The notes beneath the pieces were generated by a model. It made no database searches. It was not told the DNA's origin and worked only from the letters and a program-made list of their open reading frames with translations. A stretch of DNA of 64,000 bases from Flavobacterium sp. TAB 87 (lineage in GTDB: Bacteria; Bacteroidota; Bacteroidia; Flavobacteriales; Flavobacteriaceae), in contig NZ_LLWK01000038.1 in assembly GCF_001529295.1 (NCBI RefSeq), positions 124,001 through 188,000 on the forward strand, given 5' to 3'. Below are positions 33,319 through 43,318 of this stretch, in pieces; positions within the stretch are counted from its first letter, which is position 1; every line of letters starts with the position of its first letter. The translations under genes and the position numbers were made by a program.

Positions 33319-36081
33319 TTAAATTTTCTCCTCAAAAGAAATTGTAACATCTAAGACTTCACGCAATAACACTACAATTTGTTCTAAATAATCGCTTAAC
33401 AGTCCTTCAGAAACAATTGATTCAGACTCTTTACCGGATTTAAATTCAAATGGCAAAAACCCTGACTTTAAGTTCTTAAATGAAATAATTCCAGCTTCTA
33501 TTGGAAGTCCTTTACTGTTGTTCTCATACATAAAAGCATAAGCCAAAACCTGAATTATCTTGTCATTCTTAATGTCTAAGGACAACCCTTCCCAAGATTT
33601 TAAAACCATATTTCGTTTTTCAACTTTCCCGGTTTTATAATCTATAATTCTTATTTTTCCATTACGCTCTTCAATTCGATCCACATTCCCTCTTATCAAA
33701 ACTGGAAAAGGCAGATCATCATGAGTTAATGTTCTCTCGAATGTTTCCTCTAAATGTAAAATTTTAATGGCGTCACCTTGCTTAATATTTTCTAGTTCAA
33801 CTTTTAGAAAGTTAGAAACATTCCGTTTTGCAACTTCAAAAGCCAGTAAGTTTTTCCCTTTGTTTATTTCACCTTCTTTATAAACCAGCTTAAACTGATT
33901 TAATACTTCTTTTTCTAATAGAGAAAAGCAGATTTTAATCGATTCTTCAGAAAGAAATTTTCCAATAAAAGGCTCGTATAACACTTTTAATGTTTCATGG
34001 ATAATGGTACCCAAAGTATTCAGCGCAATATTTTCCTCTACTTCTTCTACTTCACGAATGCGCAATATTTTCTGAAGATAAAACTGAATCGGATTTCGAA
34101 TGTAGCTGGTAAGCGCAGAAGGAGAAAAGCCAATTTTGGCAATTTCAGCCAAACGTTCCATTACTGCTTCCGATTTAGGAATTGAGATTGGAACCGCAGC
34201 TACATCTGGCAAAATTGGATTATAAATATCAAATGTCAACGTATGATTGGGTTGCTTCTCGACTTCCAACTGTGTTATAAAACGGCTGCGTTCGCCAGCA
34301 TCTAGCCCGTCACTTTCAGTATTATATAATAAGTAAATATTTTTTGCTCTCTGTAATAAATGATAAAAATGATAGGTATAAATGGCGTCTTTTTCCTTAA
34401 AAGTTGGCAGTCCTAATTCCCGCTTTACATCATACGGAATAAAGGAATTTTGTGATTTCCCTGCAGGGAATTTACCTTCATTCATAGAAGTAACAATAAC
34501 TGTATCAAAATCTAATACTCGACTTTCTAATACACCCATCACTTGCAAACCGTTTAAAGGTTCTCCTTCAAACGACACTTCAGCCAAATCTATAACTTGC
34601 TTATAAATGGCGTACAATGTTTCTATTTTATCAATGTGCTGGTGCTTAGCGTAATAATTAGTCAGCTTATTAATAACTTTAAAAATTGCGTACACAAATG
34701 TTTTCGCAATTTTATCCTCTTGAGTGTCTGTACTTAAATTAGCTTTTATAACCAATAACAAACTAGAAATTGAATTTAGAACCGAGATCGTGCCGTTTTC
34801 CCATTTCTGAAATAGGAGCGTAAATAATTCCGAAGCATTTGGATGTAACTCACTAATTTTTTTATGAGTTATAAATGTATAATTGTTTTTATTTATAAGC
34901 TTAACTAAATCATTTCCTTTTGCGTAGGGTTCAACCAATGGATGTGTCAAAATATCCAACACATCTTTATAATAAAACACATAAGAACTGCTACTTCTTG
35001 CAATTGCATTAGTATGCATTTTAAACAACTTATTTATTAAAATTTGTGTCGGATTGTTTTTACTAGAGTATCCCATTGTAATATTTAGCGCACCGACACT
35101 TTCGGGAAGCGAATACAATAAAGGAATCAATAAGTTTTCTTCACCAAGGACAACTGCTACTTTATTGAGAGAAGTATTTGGAGCATGCATGATTTTATTC
35201 TCAATTATACTTCCAACCATTTTAGCTTGCCCAATCATTTTTGGTGTACCAATAACTTGGATGTTTTTGACTCCCGAAAAATCTTCTACAATCCATTCAA
35301 ATGGATTTGATTTATAATGTTTCCAATTCTCTTTAAAACGGCGTACAAAAAGTCCCGCATCGTGAAATGGATCATTTATAAAAACCTGATCAATATCCCA
35401 GTAAATTTTAGCTTGATCATTTGCTATTAAATGCTGAATAATTTTTTCCTCGGCAGCATTCAGCGCATTGAAACCTGCAAAAATAAAATATTCATTAGCA
35501 GCACTCTTAGAAAATTGTTGTAAGTTACCTACCGCTTCTCGATAAATTAATCCTTGATAACCTACTCTTTTATTTGACAAGTGGCTGTACAACACTTGAT
35601 AATATTTGGGAAGCAATTTCCAAAAATCAATGTAGTTTTCAAGCAATTGTGTTTTACTTTCCACTTCTATTCCCCATTTTTTAATATCTTCTATATCTTT
35701 TAAATAGGTCAGAACATGATTTGGCTCTAAAAGATAGCGATCTATTTCATTAAAATCTTGCAATAATGTTTTTGCCCAGTTGGCAAACAATTCAAAAGAC
35801 TGTTGATTCTTTTTATCGGTAATTGAAAGATAGACTTCATAAAACTCAAACAATAACTCAATCGAGTCTATCGATCTAACTTTAGCTACATCTTGAATAA
35901 AGTCTTCCACACTGATAATAGTGGGGCTTAATATGGTTGTATTAATTTGCTGCGCCAGCGACTCTATCAAAAAGACCTTTGCTCGCTTATTTGGTAATAT
36001 TATAGTAATATCAGAAAGTCTATTAGAATAGTCTTCTATAATTTTCGCTGCAATTTTATTTAAGAATGAATTTTCTATCAT
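33319..36081 (-). CDS. AddB-like PD-(D/E)XK nuclease/inactivated helicase
   Basis: This is a 920-residue protein of the AddB/RexB type, the second subunit of the recombination helicase-nuclease that resects double-strand breaks. The N-terminal part shows a degenerate helicase fold (DITIILPNKRAKVFL). The middle keeps helicase-like blocks such as VIVTSMNEGKFP. The C-terminal nuclease core is LIRGNVDRIEERNGKIRIIDYKTGKVE (PD-(D/E)XK), ahead of a region beginning ILHLEETF. I start at the ATG ending at 36081; a longer frame begins at 36108. Its likely partner is encoded at 39005-42166. Confidence 0.85.
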   Translation of the reverse strand: MIENSFLNKIAAKIIEDYSNRLSDITIILPNKRAKVFLIESLAQQINTTILSPTIISVEDFIQDVAKVRSIDSIELLFEFYEVYLSITDKKNQQSFELFANWAKTLLQDFNEIDRYLLEPNHVLTYLKDIEDIKKWGIEVESKTQLLENYIDFWKLLPKYYQVLYSHLSNKRVGYQGLIYREAVGNLQQFSKSAANEYFIFAGFNALNAAEEKIIQHLIANDQAKIYWDIDQVFINDPFHDAGLFVRRFKENWKHYKSNPFEWIVEDFSGVKNIQVIGTPKMIGQAKMVGSIIENKIMHAPNTSLNKVAVVLGEENLLIPLLYSLPESVGALNITMGYSSKNNPTQILINKLFKMHTNAIARSSSSYVFYYKDVLDILTHPLVEPYAKGNDLVKLINKNNYTFITHKKISELHPNASELFTLLFQKWENGTISVLNSISSLLLVIKANLSTDTQEDKIAKTFVYAIFKVINKLTNYYAKHQHIDKIETLYAIYKQVIDLAEVSFEGEPLNGLQVMGVLESRVLDFDTVIVTSMNEGKFPAGKSQNSFIPYDVKRELGLPTFKEKDAIYTYHFYHLLQRAKNIYLLYNTESDGLDAGERSRFITQLEVEKQPNHTLTFDIYNPILPDVAAVPISIPKSEAVMERLAEIAKIGFSPSALTSYIRNPIQFYLQKILRIREVEEVEENIALNTLGTIIHETLKVLYEPFIGKFLSEESIKICFSLLEKEVLNQFKLVYKEGEINKGKNLLAFEVAKRNVSNFLKVELENIKQGDAIKILHLEETFERTLTHDDLPFPVLIRGNVDRIEERNGKIRIIDYKTGKVEKRNMVLKSWEGLSLDIKNDKIIQVLAYAFMYENNSKGLPIEAGIISFKNLKSGFLPFEFKSGKESESIVSEGLLSDYLEQIVVLLREVLDVTISFEEKI

Positions 36082-36092
36082 GGTATAAAAAT

Positions 36093-36126
36093 AAAAAAAG
36101 CCATTCAATTAAGAATGGCTTTTTAA
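36093..36126 (-). terminator. Terminator after the OmpA gene
   Basis: AAAAAGCCATTC (36095-36106) pairs with GAATGGCTTTTT (36113-36124) around a 6-nt loop. It lies between the OmpA stop and the AddB-like start, both on the minus strand, and ends the abundant OmpA transcript. Confidence 0.85.
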
Positions 36127-36145
36127 AATTATTTGAAATTGTAGC

Positions 36146-37627
36146 TTACAATTTACCGTCGTATTTTGAACCAATATGTTTGATTTCAGTTCTTCTGTTT
36201 TGAGCTTTACCTGCTGCAGTTTTGTTAGTTGCAACTGGTTGAGTTTCTCCATAACCTTTAGAAACTAAATTATCAACATTAACTCCTCTTTCGATTAAAG
36301 CATTCATAACTGCTGCTGCTCTATCTTCAGAAAGTTTTTGGTTTAATTCATTTGAACCATCACTATCAGTGTGTCCTTCAACGCTAAATTTAGCAGTTGG
36401 GTAGTTTTTAAGAATATTGTTTATTGCATCTATTCTTGCTAAAGTTTCTTTGTCTCCAGATTTGAAAGTAGCTTTACCTGAGTTAAAGTATACTGCTCTA
36501 GCTTGAACTTTAAGATCTTCTAAAACTTCAGTTGTAACTTCAGGACATCCTCTATTACTAGCTGGACCAGCTACAGTAGGACAATCATCATCTTTATCAG
36601 CAACACCATCTTTGTCAGCGTCTAAGAAAGGACAACCGCCATTTTCTTTTGGACCTGCAACAGTAGGACATTTGTCATCTTTATCAGCAACACCATCTCC
36701 GTCAGAATCTGGACATCCGTTTAATGCAGCTAAACCAAAAACATCTGGACAAGCATCTGAAGCATCAGCAATTCCGTCTCCGTCAGTATCAGGACAACCG
36801 TTTAATGCAGCTAAACCAAAAACATCTGGACAAGCATCTGAAGCATCAACAATTCCGTCTCCATCAGTATCAGGACATCCGTTGAATTGTTTTAAACCAG
36901 CAACATCTGGACAAGCATCATCTTTGTCATAAATTCCGTCTCCGTCAGTATCTTTACCTCCAAATTGGAATACGATACCTAAAGTGTGTTGGAAATGAGA
37001 AGGAGTATCAATTTCTCCAAAATTATCTTCTCTTCCAACATTACCATTTTTACCAGCACCTACAGCCCATTTGTATTTTGTAGCAAGTTCTAAACCTACT
37101 GCATCAGAGAACCAAAATGTAACTCCAGCACCTGGATTAACAGTTCCGAAAGAATCTTTTCCTAAGAAAACATAACCACCACCCAAAGTTAACGAAGGAT
37201 CGATCACTTTAGATTTGATTAATTCTTTAAAGCTGTATTTAGCATTTAAGTCAATACCGTAGTACATCAAATCACCAGGATTAGTTACAATCATTCCACG
37301 TCCATCATGACCTGGAGCAGATGGTCTAAAGTATACTGCTTTATCAATTTTATTTACAGAACCAATAAGTCCTACAGAAAAACCACTACCAACGTATTTA
37401 GATACACTTAGGTAAGATAGAGAAGGAAGGATGTTCCAGTTGTCATCAACTGCGAATGGCTGTGAGAAGTGTTGGTTGAACCAACCGTCTCCACCACCAG
37501 CACTAGTTCTAGTGTCAACGGCATTAACTCCAAAAGAGATAGCCCATGGATTGTTACTGTCTTGCGCGTGAGAAGTTAAACCCATCACCATCATCACAGC
37601 AACTAAAATTTTGTTAAGATGTTTCAT
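36146..37627 (-). CDS. OmpA-family outer-membrane protein with thrombospondin type 3 repeats
   Basis: A 493-residue major outer-membrane protein tethering the membrane to peptidoglycan. In order: signal peptide (1-21, ending SHAQ), an eight-strand-type beta-barrel (about 22-225), a calcium-binding stalk of thrombospondin type 3 repeats (about 228-370, with repeated DxDGDGIxDxxDACPDV and CPD/CPT blocks), and an OmpA C-terminal domain (about 375-485, with the motif FSVEGHTDSDGSNELNQKLSEDRAAAV and GYGETQPVATN). Two adjacent repeats are near-identical at the DNA level. It has a strong consensus promoter. Confidence 0.96.
   Translation of the reverse strand: MKHLNKILVAVMMVMGLTSHAQDSNNPWAISFGVNAVDTRTSAGGGDGWFNQHFSQPFAVDDNWNILPSLSYLSVSKYVGSGFSVGLIGSVNKIDKAVYFRPSAPGHDGRGMIVTNPGDLMYYGIDLNAKYSFKELIKSKVIDPSLTLGGGYVFLGKDSFGTVNPGAGVTFWFSDAVGLELATKYKWAVGAGKNGNVGREDNFGEIDTPSHFQHTLGIVFQFGGKDTDGDGIYDKDDACPDVAGLKQFNGCPDTDGDGIVDASDACPDVFGLAALNGCPDTDGDGIADASDACPDVFGLAALNGCPDSDGDGVADKDDKCPTVAGPKENGGCPFLDADKDGVADKDDDCPTVAGPASNRGCPEVTTEVLEDLKVQARAVYFNSGKATFKSGDKETLARIDAINNILKNYPTAKFSVEGHTDSDGSNELNQKLSEDRAAAVMNALIERGVNVDNLVSKGYGETQPVATNKTAAGKAQNRRTEIKHIGSKYDGKL
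36720..36881. repeat. Tandem 81-bp duplication in the OmpA stalk
   Basis: Positions 36720-36800 and 36801-36881 differ at only three of 81 bases. Each copy encodes 27 residues (part of the DACPDVFGLAALNGCPDTDGDG repeat), so gain or loss of a unit stays in frame. It is a recent duplication or a site of slippage. Confidence 0.9.
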
Positions 37628-37664
37628 ACTTAATTTTTTTAATTACAATTTAGTTAATTATACA

Positions 37665-37695
37665 CAAAAGTAACACCTAATTTTTTAAATACAAA
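37665..37695 (-). promoter_or_regulatory. Strong promoter of the OmpA gene
   Basis: On the minus strand TTTG (37695-37692), 19 bp, then TACTTTTG (37672-37665). This is a full match to the Bacteroidota consensus in both boxes and spacing, as expected for an abundant outer-membrane protein. Confidence 0.8.
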
Positions 37696-37737
37696 ACTAA
37701 ATGTTAAAAAAAACCTACAAAAATTTTATTGCTCAAT

Positions 37738-38934
37738 TTATTCGATCACTTTTAAGTGCTTTCCAGCTGTAATAAAGGCGTTTATAGCCGTATCTAGATG
37801 TTCTTTTGTATGCGCAGCGGATAACTGAACTCTTATTCTTGCCTTATCTTTTGGAACCACTGGAAAAAAGAATCCAATTACATAAATACCCAACTTTAAA
37901 AGTTCATCTGCCATTACTTGCGATAATTTAGCATCGTATAGCATAACTGGAACAATTGCAGAATCACCCTCAACAATATCAAATCCGGCCTTTTTCAAAC
38001 CTTCTTTAAAATAATTGGTATTCCATTCTAACTTATCTCTTAATGTGGTATCGTTCTCCAATAGCTCAAATACTTTTATAGAAGCTCCAACTATTGCAGG
38101 TGCCAAAGAGTTTGAAAATAAGTAGGGTCTAGAACGCTGACGCAACAATTCGATAATTTCTTTTTTAGCAGTAGTATAGCCTCCCATTGCACCACCTAAT
38201 GCTTTTCCTAAAGTTCCAGTAATAATATCGACTCTGCCCATTACTCCTTTTGCCTCGAGAGTTCCTTTTCCTGTTGCTCCAATAAAACCAGCGGCGTGAC
38301 ATTCATCTACCATAACCATTGCATCGTACTTATCTGCTAAATCGCAAATCTTATCTAGTGGAGCTACAATTCCATCCATTGAAAACACTCCATCTGTAAC
38401 AATAATTTTAAAACGAGCTCCAGTAGCATTTGCTTTAATTAACTGCTGCTCCAGATCTTCCATATTGCTATTCTCGTATCGGTATCGAGCAGCTTTGCAC
38501 AAGCGTACTCCATCTATAATTGAAGCGTGATTTAGACTATCTGAAATAATAGCATCTTCGGCTCCTAATAAAGGCTCGAAAACTCCGCCATTAGCATCAA
38601 AAGCTGCAGCATACAAAATAGTGTCTTCTGTACCGTAAAATTCTGCTATCTTTTTTTCTAATGTCTTGTGAATATCTTGTGTACCACATATAAATCGTAC
38701 CGAAGACATTCCGAATCCGTGTGAATCCATTGCGTCTTTCGCTGCTTGTATCACTTCAGGATGCGAAGAAAGTCCCAAATAATTATTAGCACAAAAATTT
38801 AAAACTTTTTCACCTGTAGAAATTGTAATTTCAGCATCTTGTGGAGACGTAATTATTCTTTCTTTTTTAAAAATCCCATTGTCTTCAATTGCTTGCAATT
38901 CATTTTGCAAATGCTCTTTAATTTTTCCGTACAT
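37738..38934 (-). CDS. kbl: Glycine C-acetyltransferase (2-amino-3-ketobutyrate CoA ligase)
   Basis: A PLP enzyme of the alpha-oxoamine synthase family that splits 2-amino-3-oxobutyrate with CoA to glycine and acetyl-CoA, in threonine degradation. The 398-residue length is exact for Kbl. Motifs include [37 protein letters not shown] and the PLP lysine in [15 protein letters not shown]. The start [10 protein letters not shown] is typical. No threonine dehydrogenase gene is next to it. It lies between the ompA and AddA-like genes on the same strand. Confidence 0.95.
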   Translation of the reverse strand: MYGKIKEHLQNELQAIEDNGIFKKERIITSPQDAEITISTGEKVLNFCANNYLGLSSHPEVIQAAKDAMDSHGFGMSSVRFICGTQDIHKTLEKKIAEFYGTEDTILYAAAFDANGGVFEPLLGAEDAIISDSLNHASIIDGVRLCKAARYRYENSNMEDLEQQLIKANATGARFKIIVTDGVFSMDGIVAPLDKICDLADKYDAMVMVDECHAAGFIGATGKGTLEAKGVMGRVDIITGTLGKALGGAMGGYTTAKKEIIELLRQRSRPYLFSNSLAPAIVGASIKVFELLENDTTLRDKLEWNTNYFKEGLKKAGFDIVEGDSAIVPVMLYDAKLSQVMADELLKLGIYVIGFFFPVVPKDKARIRVQLSAAHTKEHLDTAINAFITAGKHLKVIE

Positions 38935-39004
38935 TATTATAAATTTAAAATGTTAATTTTTAACACCTTGCGGTTGAAAAATCATTAACATCTGATTAAT
39001 TATT

Positions 39005-42000
39005 TCACAAATTTACCACATCGATTTTGGCTCCTATATAAACCAACGCTTTTTTTAACACTTTAAAACCCATAGACTCAATTGCATGTTGATATTCTTC
39101 AATCTGAGTTTTGTATTTAGGATTATGCAACCCCGTTTTATAATCGAGCAAATACGCTTCGTTTTTTGAATTAATAACAATTCGATCAGGCTTCAAAATT
39201 TTACTTTTTCGTTGCAAAATGGTTTGTTCATTTAAAACTCGATTACCTGTCTCGAAACAAATCGAAATTTCAGGATGACTAACAATTGCCTCAATAGCAG
39301 CCCTAACCGTTTCCACTTGATCCATTATTAGTAAACCATCGTCAATTCCTTTACTAATAGCCTCTTCGACATCATTCTTATCTTTAACAAAGGAGAGGAT
39401 TTCGTGAACAACATTACCGTAAGCAATTGCTTCTTGCTGGTGCGTTCCCCACATTAATGCATCACGTTGTGCAATTTTAATATTTTGCGTCTGCAAAACT
39501 TTAGCAACAAAAGGAATGTTTTTTATAGAAGATTCTATATTGCTGTTTATTGATAGTCGTTTTGGATCTCCAAAGGTGTACTGTAATACACTCTCTTCAA
39601 AATTAGAGTTCTTTTCTAAAAATTGAATAAAAAAAGACGCCATATTATTGGGCCAATCCCCAGATGATTTACTGGGCTGTTGCATTTGAGATAACACATA
39701 CAACTGCTCTTCAGCTCTCGTTAGCGCAACATACAACACATTAACGTTATCCAATAATTCTTCTTGCTTTTTTATACTAAAAACTGCTGCTGCTGATTCT
39801 CCAAAGCCAGCTACAGCTGAAGTATTATCAATTAATACTTTGGCAAGACCAAAATCGCCATCGTCGGCATCTAACCACAATTTATCTTTTGGCTTTCTAT
39901 TGTAATCTTCGTCAGCAAAAGGCATAATTACTACTGGAAACTCCAAACCTTTAGATTTATGAATCGTCATTATTCGAACAGCGTTATTTCCTTCGGGAGA
40001 TGGAATGCTAAACTTATGTCCGTTTTTATCCCAATACACCAAAAAATCAGCAATACCTGCCTGATTTCGAATATCACGCTCTAACACAATATCCAAGAAA
40101 TATTGTACGTACGCATTATTAAAGGACGGTTTTATAAAGGCATGAATAATGGTTTCTACTGCTTCATAAAGTGATTTCTTTCGAACAGCGTCAAAAGAAA
40201 GCGAAATATCGTATTGCAACAGCCATTGCTCAAAATCAACTTCATTAATAAAACTCATACCTGTAGCAATAAAATCTGCGACAGCACTACGCTCTTTTTC
40301 CTTTTGAGAAATAAAATACAAGATGTGCGCCTTCGCTTCTAAATTTCCATTATTATTTAAATAATGCAAAAGATTGACGATCACATTTACTTCGGTTGCG
40401 TTCTGAATCAATAATGTTTCGGACGACAAAAGCGGAATTTTTTGCTCTGTTAGATAATTGGCAACTGCAACACCTTGATCTCTCTTACGGGTAAGAACGA
40501 CAATGTCTTTGTATTCGAAGCCGTCGCTAAGTACTTTTTTAATTGTATTTAAAGTAGCCAGTACATACAATTCATTTTTACTTAAAACATCATCCTCTTC
40601 GGTATTGTCGTTCTTATCAGCAACAGGTAAAAAAGAAATATTTACATAACCTCCTTTTTTCGAGTTGCTCTTTTGATGGCTGTGATTTTCATATAAATCT
40701 TTGTAATCTTCGTGCTCAAATTGACTCGAAATAGTTTTGAAAAATGAATTATTAAAATCAATTACCTCACTATAACTTCGATAATTAGTGTCAAGATGCT
40801 CAATGTTTTTATCCTTATTACTAAACGGATTTTTATCTTTACTCAACTCAATAAACTGCTCTGCCTTTCCGCCTCTCCAACGATAGATGGATTGTTTGGG
40901 ATCTCCAACAATCATTAAAGTTCCTTTTACTCCCGCTTCATCTTGACCCGCCAAAGCATTATCAATAAGAGGAATTAAATTCTCCCATTGCATCTCTGAA
41001 GTATCCTGAAATTCATCAATAAAAAAATGACGGTAGCGCTCACCCAAACGCTCGTAAATAAATGGCGCTGGTTGATTTTGAATTTCACGATGAATGATGG
41101 CATTAAATTCTGAAATCGAAAGCACATTTTGTTCCGTCTGAATTTTATTCAATTCATTACTAACAGTATTTAATAAAGAGAGTGGCGTAATATTTTTAAG
41201 AAAGGCTTTGTAGAAATAAATTTTTTCGAAAATCTCATAAACTGAGCGTAACTTCTGCAACAATTCTGGAAGTAAAGCTTCAATTAAAGTTCTGTCTCTT
41301 GCCGTTTTATTAATCTTTATATCTTCAAACTCGTGGTATGTTTTATTACTTGGATTGAATTTACCTTCGCTAATACTAACTAAATGTTTAGGAAAATGAC
41401 CTGCTGAAAAAGATTTTAAATCGATACCTCTGTTTTCAATCAACTGTAGTGCTTCTTGAGCCATAGCAGCAGTTTGCTTTTCCAAATCTGTAGCTAATTG
41501 AAATAACTTATCTTTAATACCAACAAATTCTTCAATAGATTTTTCTTTAAAATGCGAAATCTCGTTGCGGTTGTTTTCATTTAAAATCAACCTTCCTGCA
41601 TCTAAAATCTCTCGAGAAACATCCCAAGATTTATCATCGTCGGTTTTCTCCATCGTAAAATCGATTAACAATTTGGTCAATATGTCATCTTGGCCTGCTT
41701 GTGCGATAATTGCATCAACAGCTTCTGTCAATAAGCTTTCTGTATCTAACGTAACTTCAAAAGTCATTGGCAAATTTAAATCGTGTGCGAAAGCACGAAT
41801 AACTTTATGCGTGAATTTATCAATTGTAGAAATATCAAAGGCAGCATAATTATGAATAATATGCTTTATAATTTGTTTTGATTTGGTTTTGATTTGAATA
41901 ACTGAAAGATTCGTCTCTGAAGCGAGATGCTCCATCAAGTCGAACGCTTTTTTTGAAGGTTCCTCTTTCGCAAATTCAGTCAAACTACCCACAATACGCG

Positions 42001-42166
42001 TTTTCATTTCGTGAACCGCTTTGTTGGTAAATGTGATGGCCAAGATATTGCGATATGCATCATTTTTCTTAGCAGAAAGAATAATTTTAAGGTACTCTTT
42101 TACTAACGTATACGTTTTGCCCGATCCAGCCGAAGCATCGTAAATAGAAAATGATGGTCTTTGCAT
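39005..42166 (-). CDS. AddA-like UvrD-family helicase-nuclease
   Basis: A 1053-residue superfamily 1 helicase with a C-terminal nuclease, the AddA/RexA/RecB type, for double-strand-break resection. Walker A is ASAGSGKTYTL (K17). Further helicase motifs are AITFTNKAVHEMK (Ia), FIDEFQDTSEMQW (II), IVGDPKQSIYRWRGG (III), NYRSYSEVI (IV), IMTIHKSKGLEFPVVI (V) and YVALTRAEEQLYV (VI). The nuclease core is EAYLLDYKTGLHNPKYK near residue 1015. With the AddB-like protein at 33319 it should form an AddAB-type complex, though kbl and ompA lie between the two genes. Confidence 0.92.
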   Translation of the reverse strand: MQRPSFSIYDASAGSGKTYTLVKEYLKIILSAKKNDAYRNILAITFTNKAVHEMKTRIVGSLTEFAKEEPSKKAFDLMEHLASETNLSVIQIKTKSKQIIKHIIHNYAAFDISTIDKFTHKVIRAFAHDLNLPMTFEVTLDTESLLTEAVDAIIAQAGQDDILTKLLIDFTMEKTDDDKSWDVSREILDAGRLILNENNRNEISHFKEKSIEEFVGIKDKLFQLATDLEKQTAAMAQEALQLIENRGIDLKSFSAGHFPKHLVSISEGKFNPSNKTYHEFEDIKINKTARDRTLIEALLPELLQKLRSVYEIFEKIYFYKAFLKNITPLSLLNTVSNELNKIQTEQNVLSISEFNAIIHREIQNQPAPFIYERLGERYRHFFIDEFQDTSEMQWENLIPLIDNALAGQDEAGVKGTLMIVGDPKQSIYRWRGGKAEQFIELSKDKNPFSNKDKNIEHLDTNYRSYSEVIDFNNSFFKTISSQFEHEDYKDLYENHSHQKSNSKKGGYVNISFLPVADKNDNTEEDDVLSKNELYVLATLNTIKKVLSDGFEYKDIVVLTRKRDQGVAVANYLTEQKIPLLSSETLLIQNATEVNVIVNLLHYLNNNGNLEAKAHILYFISQKEKERSAVADFIATGMSFINEVDFEQWLLQYDISLSFDAVRKKSLYEAVETIIHAFIKPSFNNAYVQYFLDIVLERDIRNQAGIADFLVYWDKNGHKFSIPSPEGNNAVRIMTIHKSKGLEFPVVIMPFADEDYNRKPKDKLWLDADDGDFGLAKVLIDNTSAVAGFGESAAAVFSIKKQEELLDNVNVLYVALTRAEEQLYVLSQMQQPSKSSGDWPNNMASFFIQFLEKNSNFEESVLQYTFGDPKRLSINSNIESSIKNIPFVAKVLQTQNIKIAQRDALMWGTHQQEAIAYGNVVHEILSFVKDKNDVEEAISKGIDDGLLIMDQVETVRAAIEAIVSHPEISICFETGNRVLNEQTILQRKSKILKPDRIVINSKNEAYLLDYKTGLHNPKYKTQIEEYQHAIESMGFKVLKKALVYIGAKIDVVNL

Positions 42167-42253
42167 TATTAGTACGTTTAATATCGTAAAAATAAGATTT
42201 CATAAAGACTAAAGACAACAAAAAGCTATTTATTTCAGTATCCTCAAGAGAAT

Positions 42254-42847
42254 TTATTTATTGAAAGCTTTTTTATTAAAAACAATCAAAATGCCTACTC
42301 CAGTAGAAATGGCTACATCGGCAACATTAAAAATTGCATTAAAAAATTTAAATTCGTTTCCTCCCCAAAAAGGAAACCAAGACGGAAAATGACCGTCAAT
42401 TATTGGAAAGTATAACATATCCACCACTTTTCCATGAAACCAACTTCCGTAAGGTTCTGGCGCAAACAACGTCGCTAAATTGTGGCTACTGTCGTCAAAA
42501 ACAACTCCGTAAAAAATAGAGTCAATAATATTACCTGTTGCTCCAGCAAAAATTAAAGCAATTGCAGTAATTAAATACGTAGATTCTCTTTTGTTGGACG
42601 CATCGTACAACCAATAGGCAATACCGAATACGGCAAAAATTCTAAAAACCGTCAAAATCAATTTACCATATTCCCCAGGAATTGTAGTTCCCCAAGCCAT
42701 TCCTTCATTTTCTATGAATAGAATTTTAAACCAACTTAGAACGTTTACTTCTTCTCCTAAAACAAAGTTAGTTTTAATGTAAATTTTAGAAACTTGATCA
42801 ACCAATAATATGATAAAAATAAGCAAGTATGCTTTTCGTAATGACAT
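42254..42847 (-). CDS. lspA: Lipoprotein signal peptidase (signal peptidase II)
   Basis: An inner-membrane aspartyl protease that removes signal peptides from prolipoproteins. From the ATG ending at 42847 it has 197 residues and four membrane helices. The catalytic aspartates are in GNIIDSIFYG and in FNVADVAISTG, with ENEGMAWG as the other conserved block. An extra stretch of about 30 residues (FAPEPYGSWFHGKVVDMLYFPIIDG) is usual in Bacteroidota. An upstream start at 42886 is rejected. It lies next to the DksA-like and ileS genes, the common arrangement. Confidence 0.95.
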   Translation of the reverse strand: MSLRKAYLLIFIILLVDQVSKIYIKTNFVLGEEVNVLSWFKILFIENEGMAWGTTIPGEYGKLILTVFRIFAVFGIAYWLYDASNKRESTYLITAIALIFAGATGNIIDSIFYGVVFDDSSHNLATLFAPEPYGSWFHGKVVDMLYFPIIDGHFPSWFPFWGGNEFKFFNAIFNVADVAISTGVGILIVFNKKAFNK

Positions 42848-42882
42848 TTGAGATAATTTTGATGGCAAAAGTAACAATTTAA

Positions 42883-42911
42883 TCAAAAAAAACGCCCCAT
42901 GAGGAGCGTTA
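42883..42911 (-). terminator. Terminator after the DksA-like gene
   Basis: Minus strand: AACGCTCC-TCAT-GGGGCGTT with one mismatch, then a run of eight T. It overlaps the 5' leader of lspA, so lspA transcription may depend partly on readthrough. Confidence 0.7.
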
Positions 42912-42931
42912 ATTATTTTGTAATAAAAATA

Positions 42932-43312
42932 TTATCGTTGCAAGTTTTTTGCCTCGATACTCATTGTTGCATGCGGAACGATTTTTAATCTCTCTTTTGA
43001 GATTAATTTACCCGTTACTTTACATACACCGTACGTTTTATTCTCCACACGGAAAAGTGCGTTTTTTAAGTCACGGATAAACTTTTCCTGACGAATCGCT
43101 AATTGCGAATTCGCTTCTTTAGACATCGTTTCACTTCCTTCTTCGAATGCTTTAAAAGTTGGCGATGTATCATCAGTTCCATTATTTAAATCATTCATAT
43201 AAGCACTTTTTATCAAATCTAAATCTGATTGTGACTTTTGAATCTTATTTTGAATTATCTCTTTGAACTCGGCTAAATCAGCGTCTGAGTATCGTGTAAT
43301 TTCATCTACCAT
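42932..43312 (-). CDS. DksA/TraR-family protein lacking most zinc-finger cysteines
   Basis: This is a 126-residue RNA-polymerase-secondary-channel type protein. A coiled-coil (about residues 15-85) precedes a C-terminal DksA-like knob (YGVCKVTGKLISKERLKIVPHAT). The C4 zinc site is degenerate: only one of the four cysteines is kept, and the second pair is replaced by SIEAKN. This zinc-less form is, as far as I know, usual in flavobacteria. It lies 6 bp after ileS and may be co-transcribed with it. Confidence 0.88.
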   Translation of the reverse strand: MVDEITRYSDADLAEFKEIIQNKIQKSQSDLDLIKSAYMNDLNNGTDDTSPTFKAFEEGSETMSKEANSQLAIRQEKFIRDLKNALFRVENKTYGVCKVTGKLISKERLKIVPHATMSIEAKNLQR

Positions 43313-43318
43313 GGTTTA

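Noticed and set aside
36720-36881. Possible CRISPR-like repeat array
   Set aside because: The 81-bp units are head to tail without spacers and lie in frame in the OmpA gene.
36612-36932. Open frame on the plus strand opposite the OmpA repeats
   Set aside because: The repetitive Ser/Pro/Ala product is only the mirror of the thrombospondin type 3 repeats.
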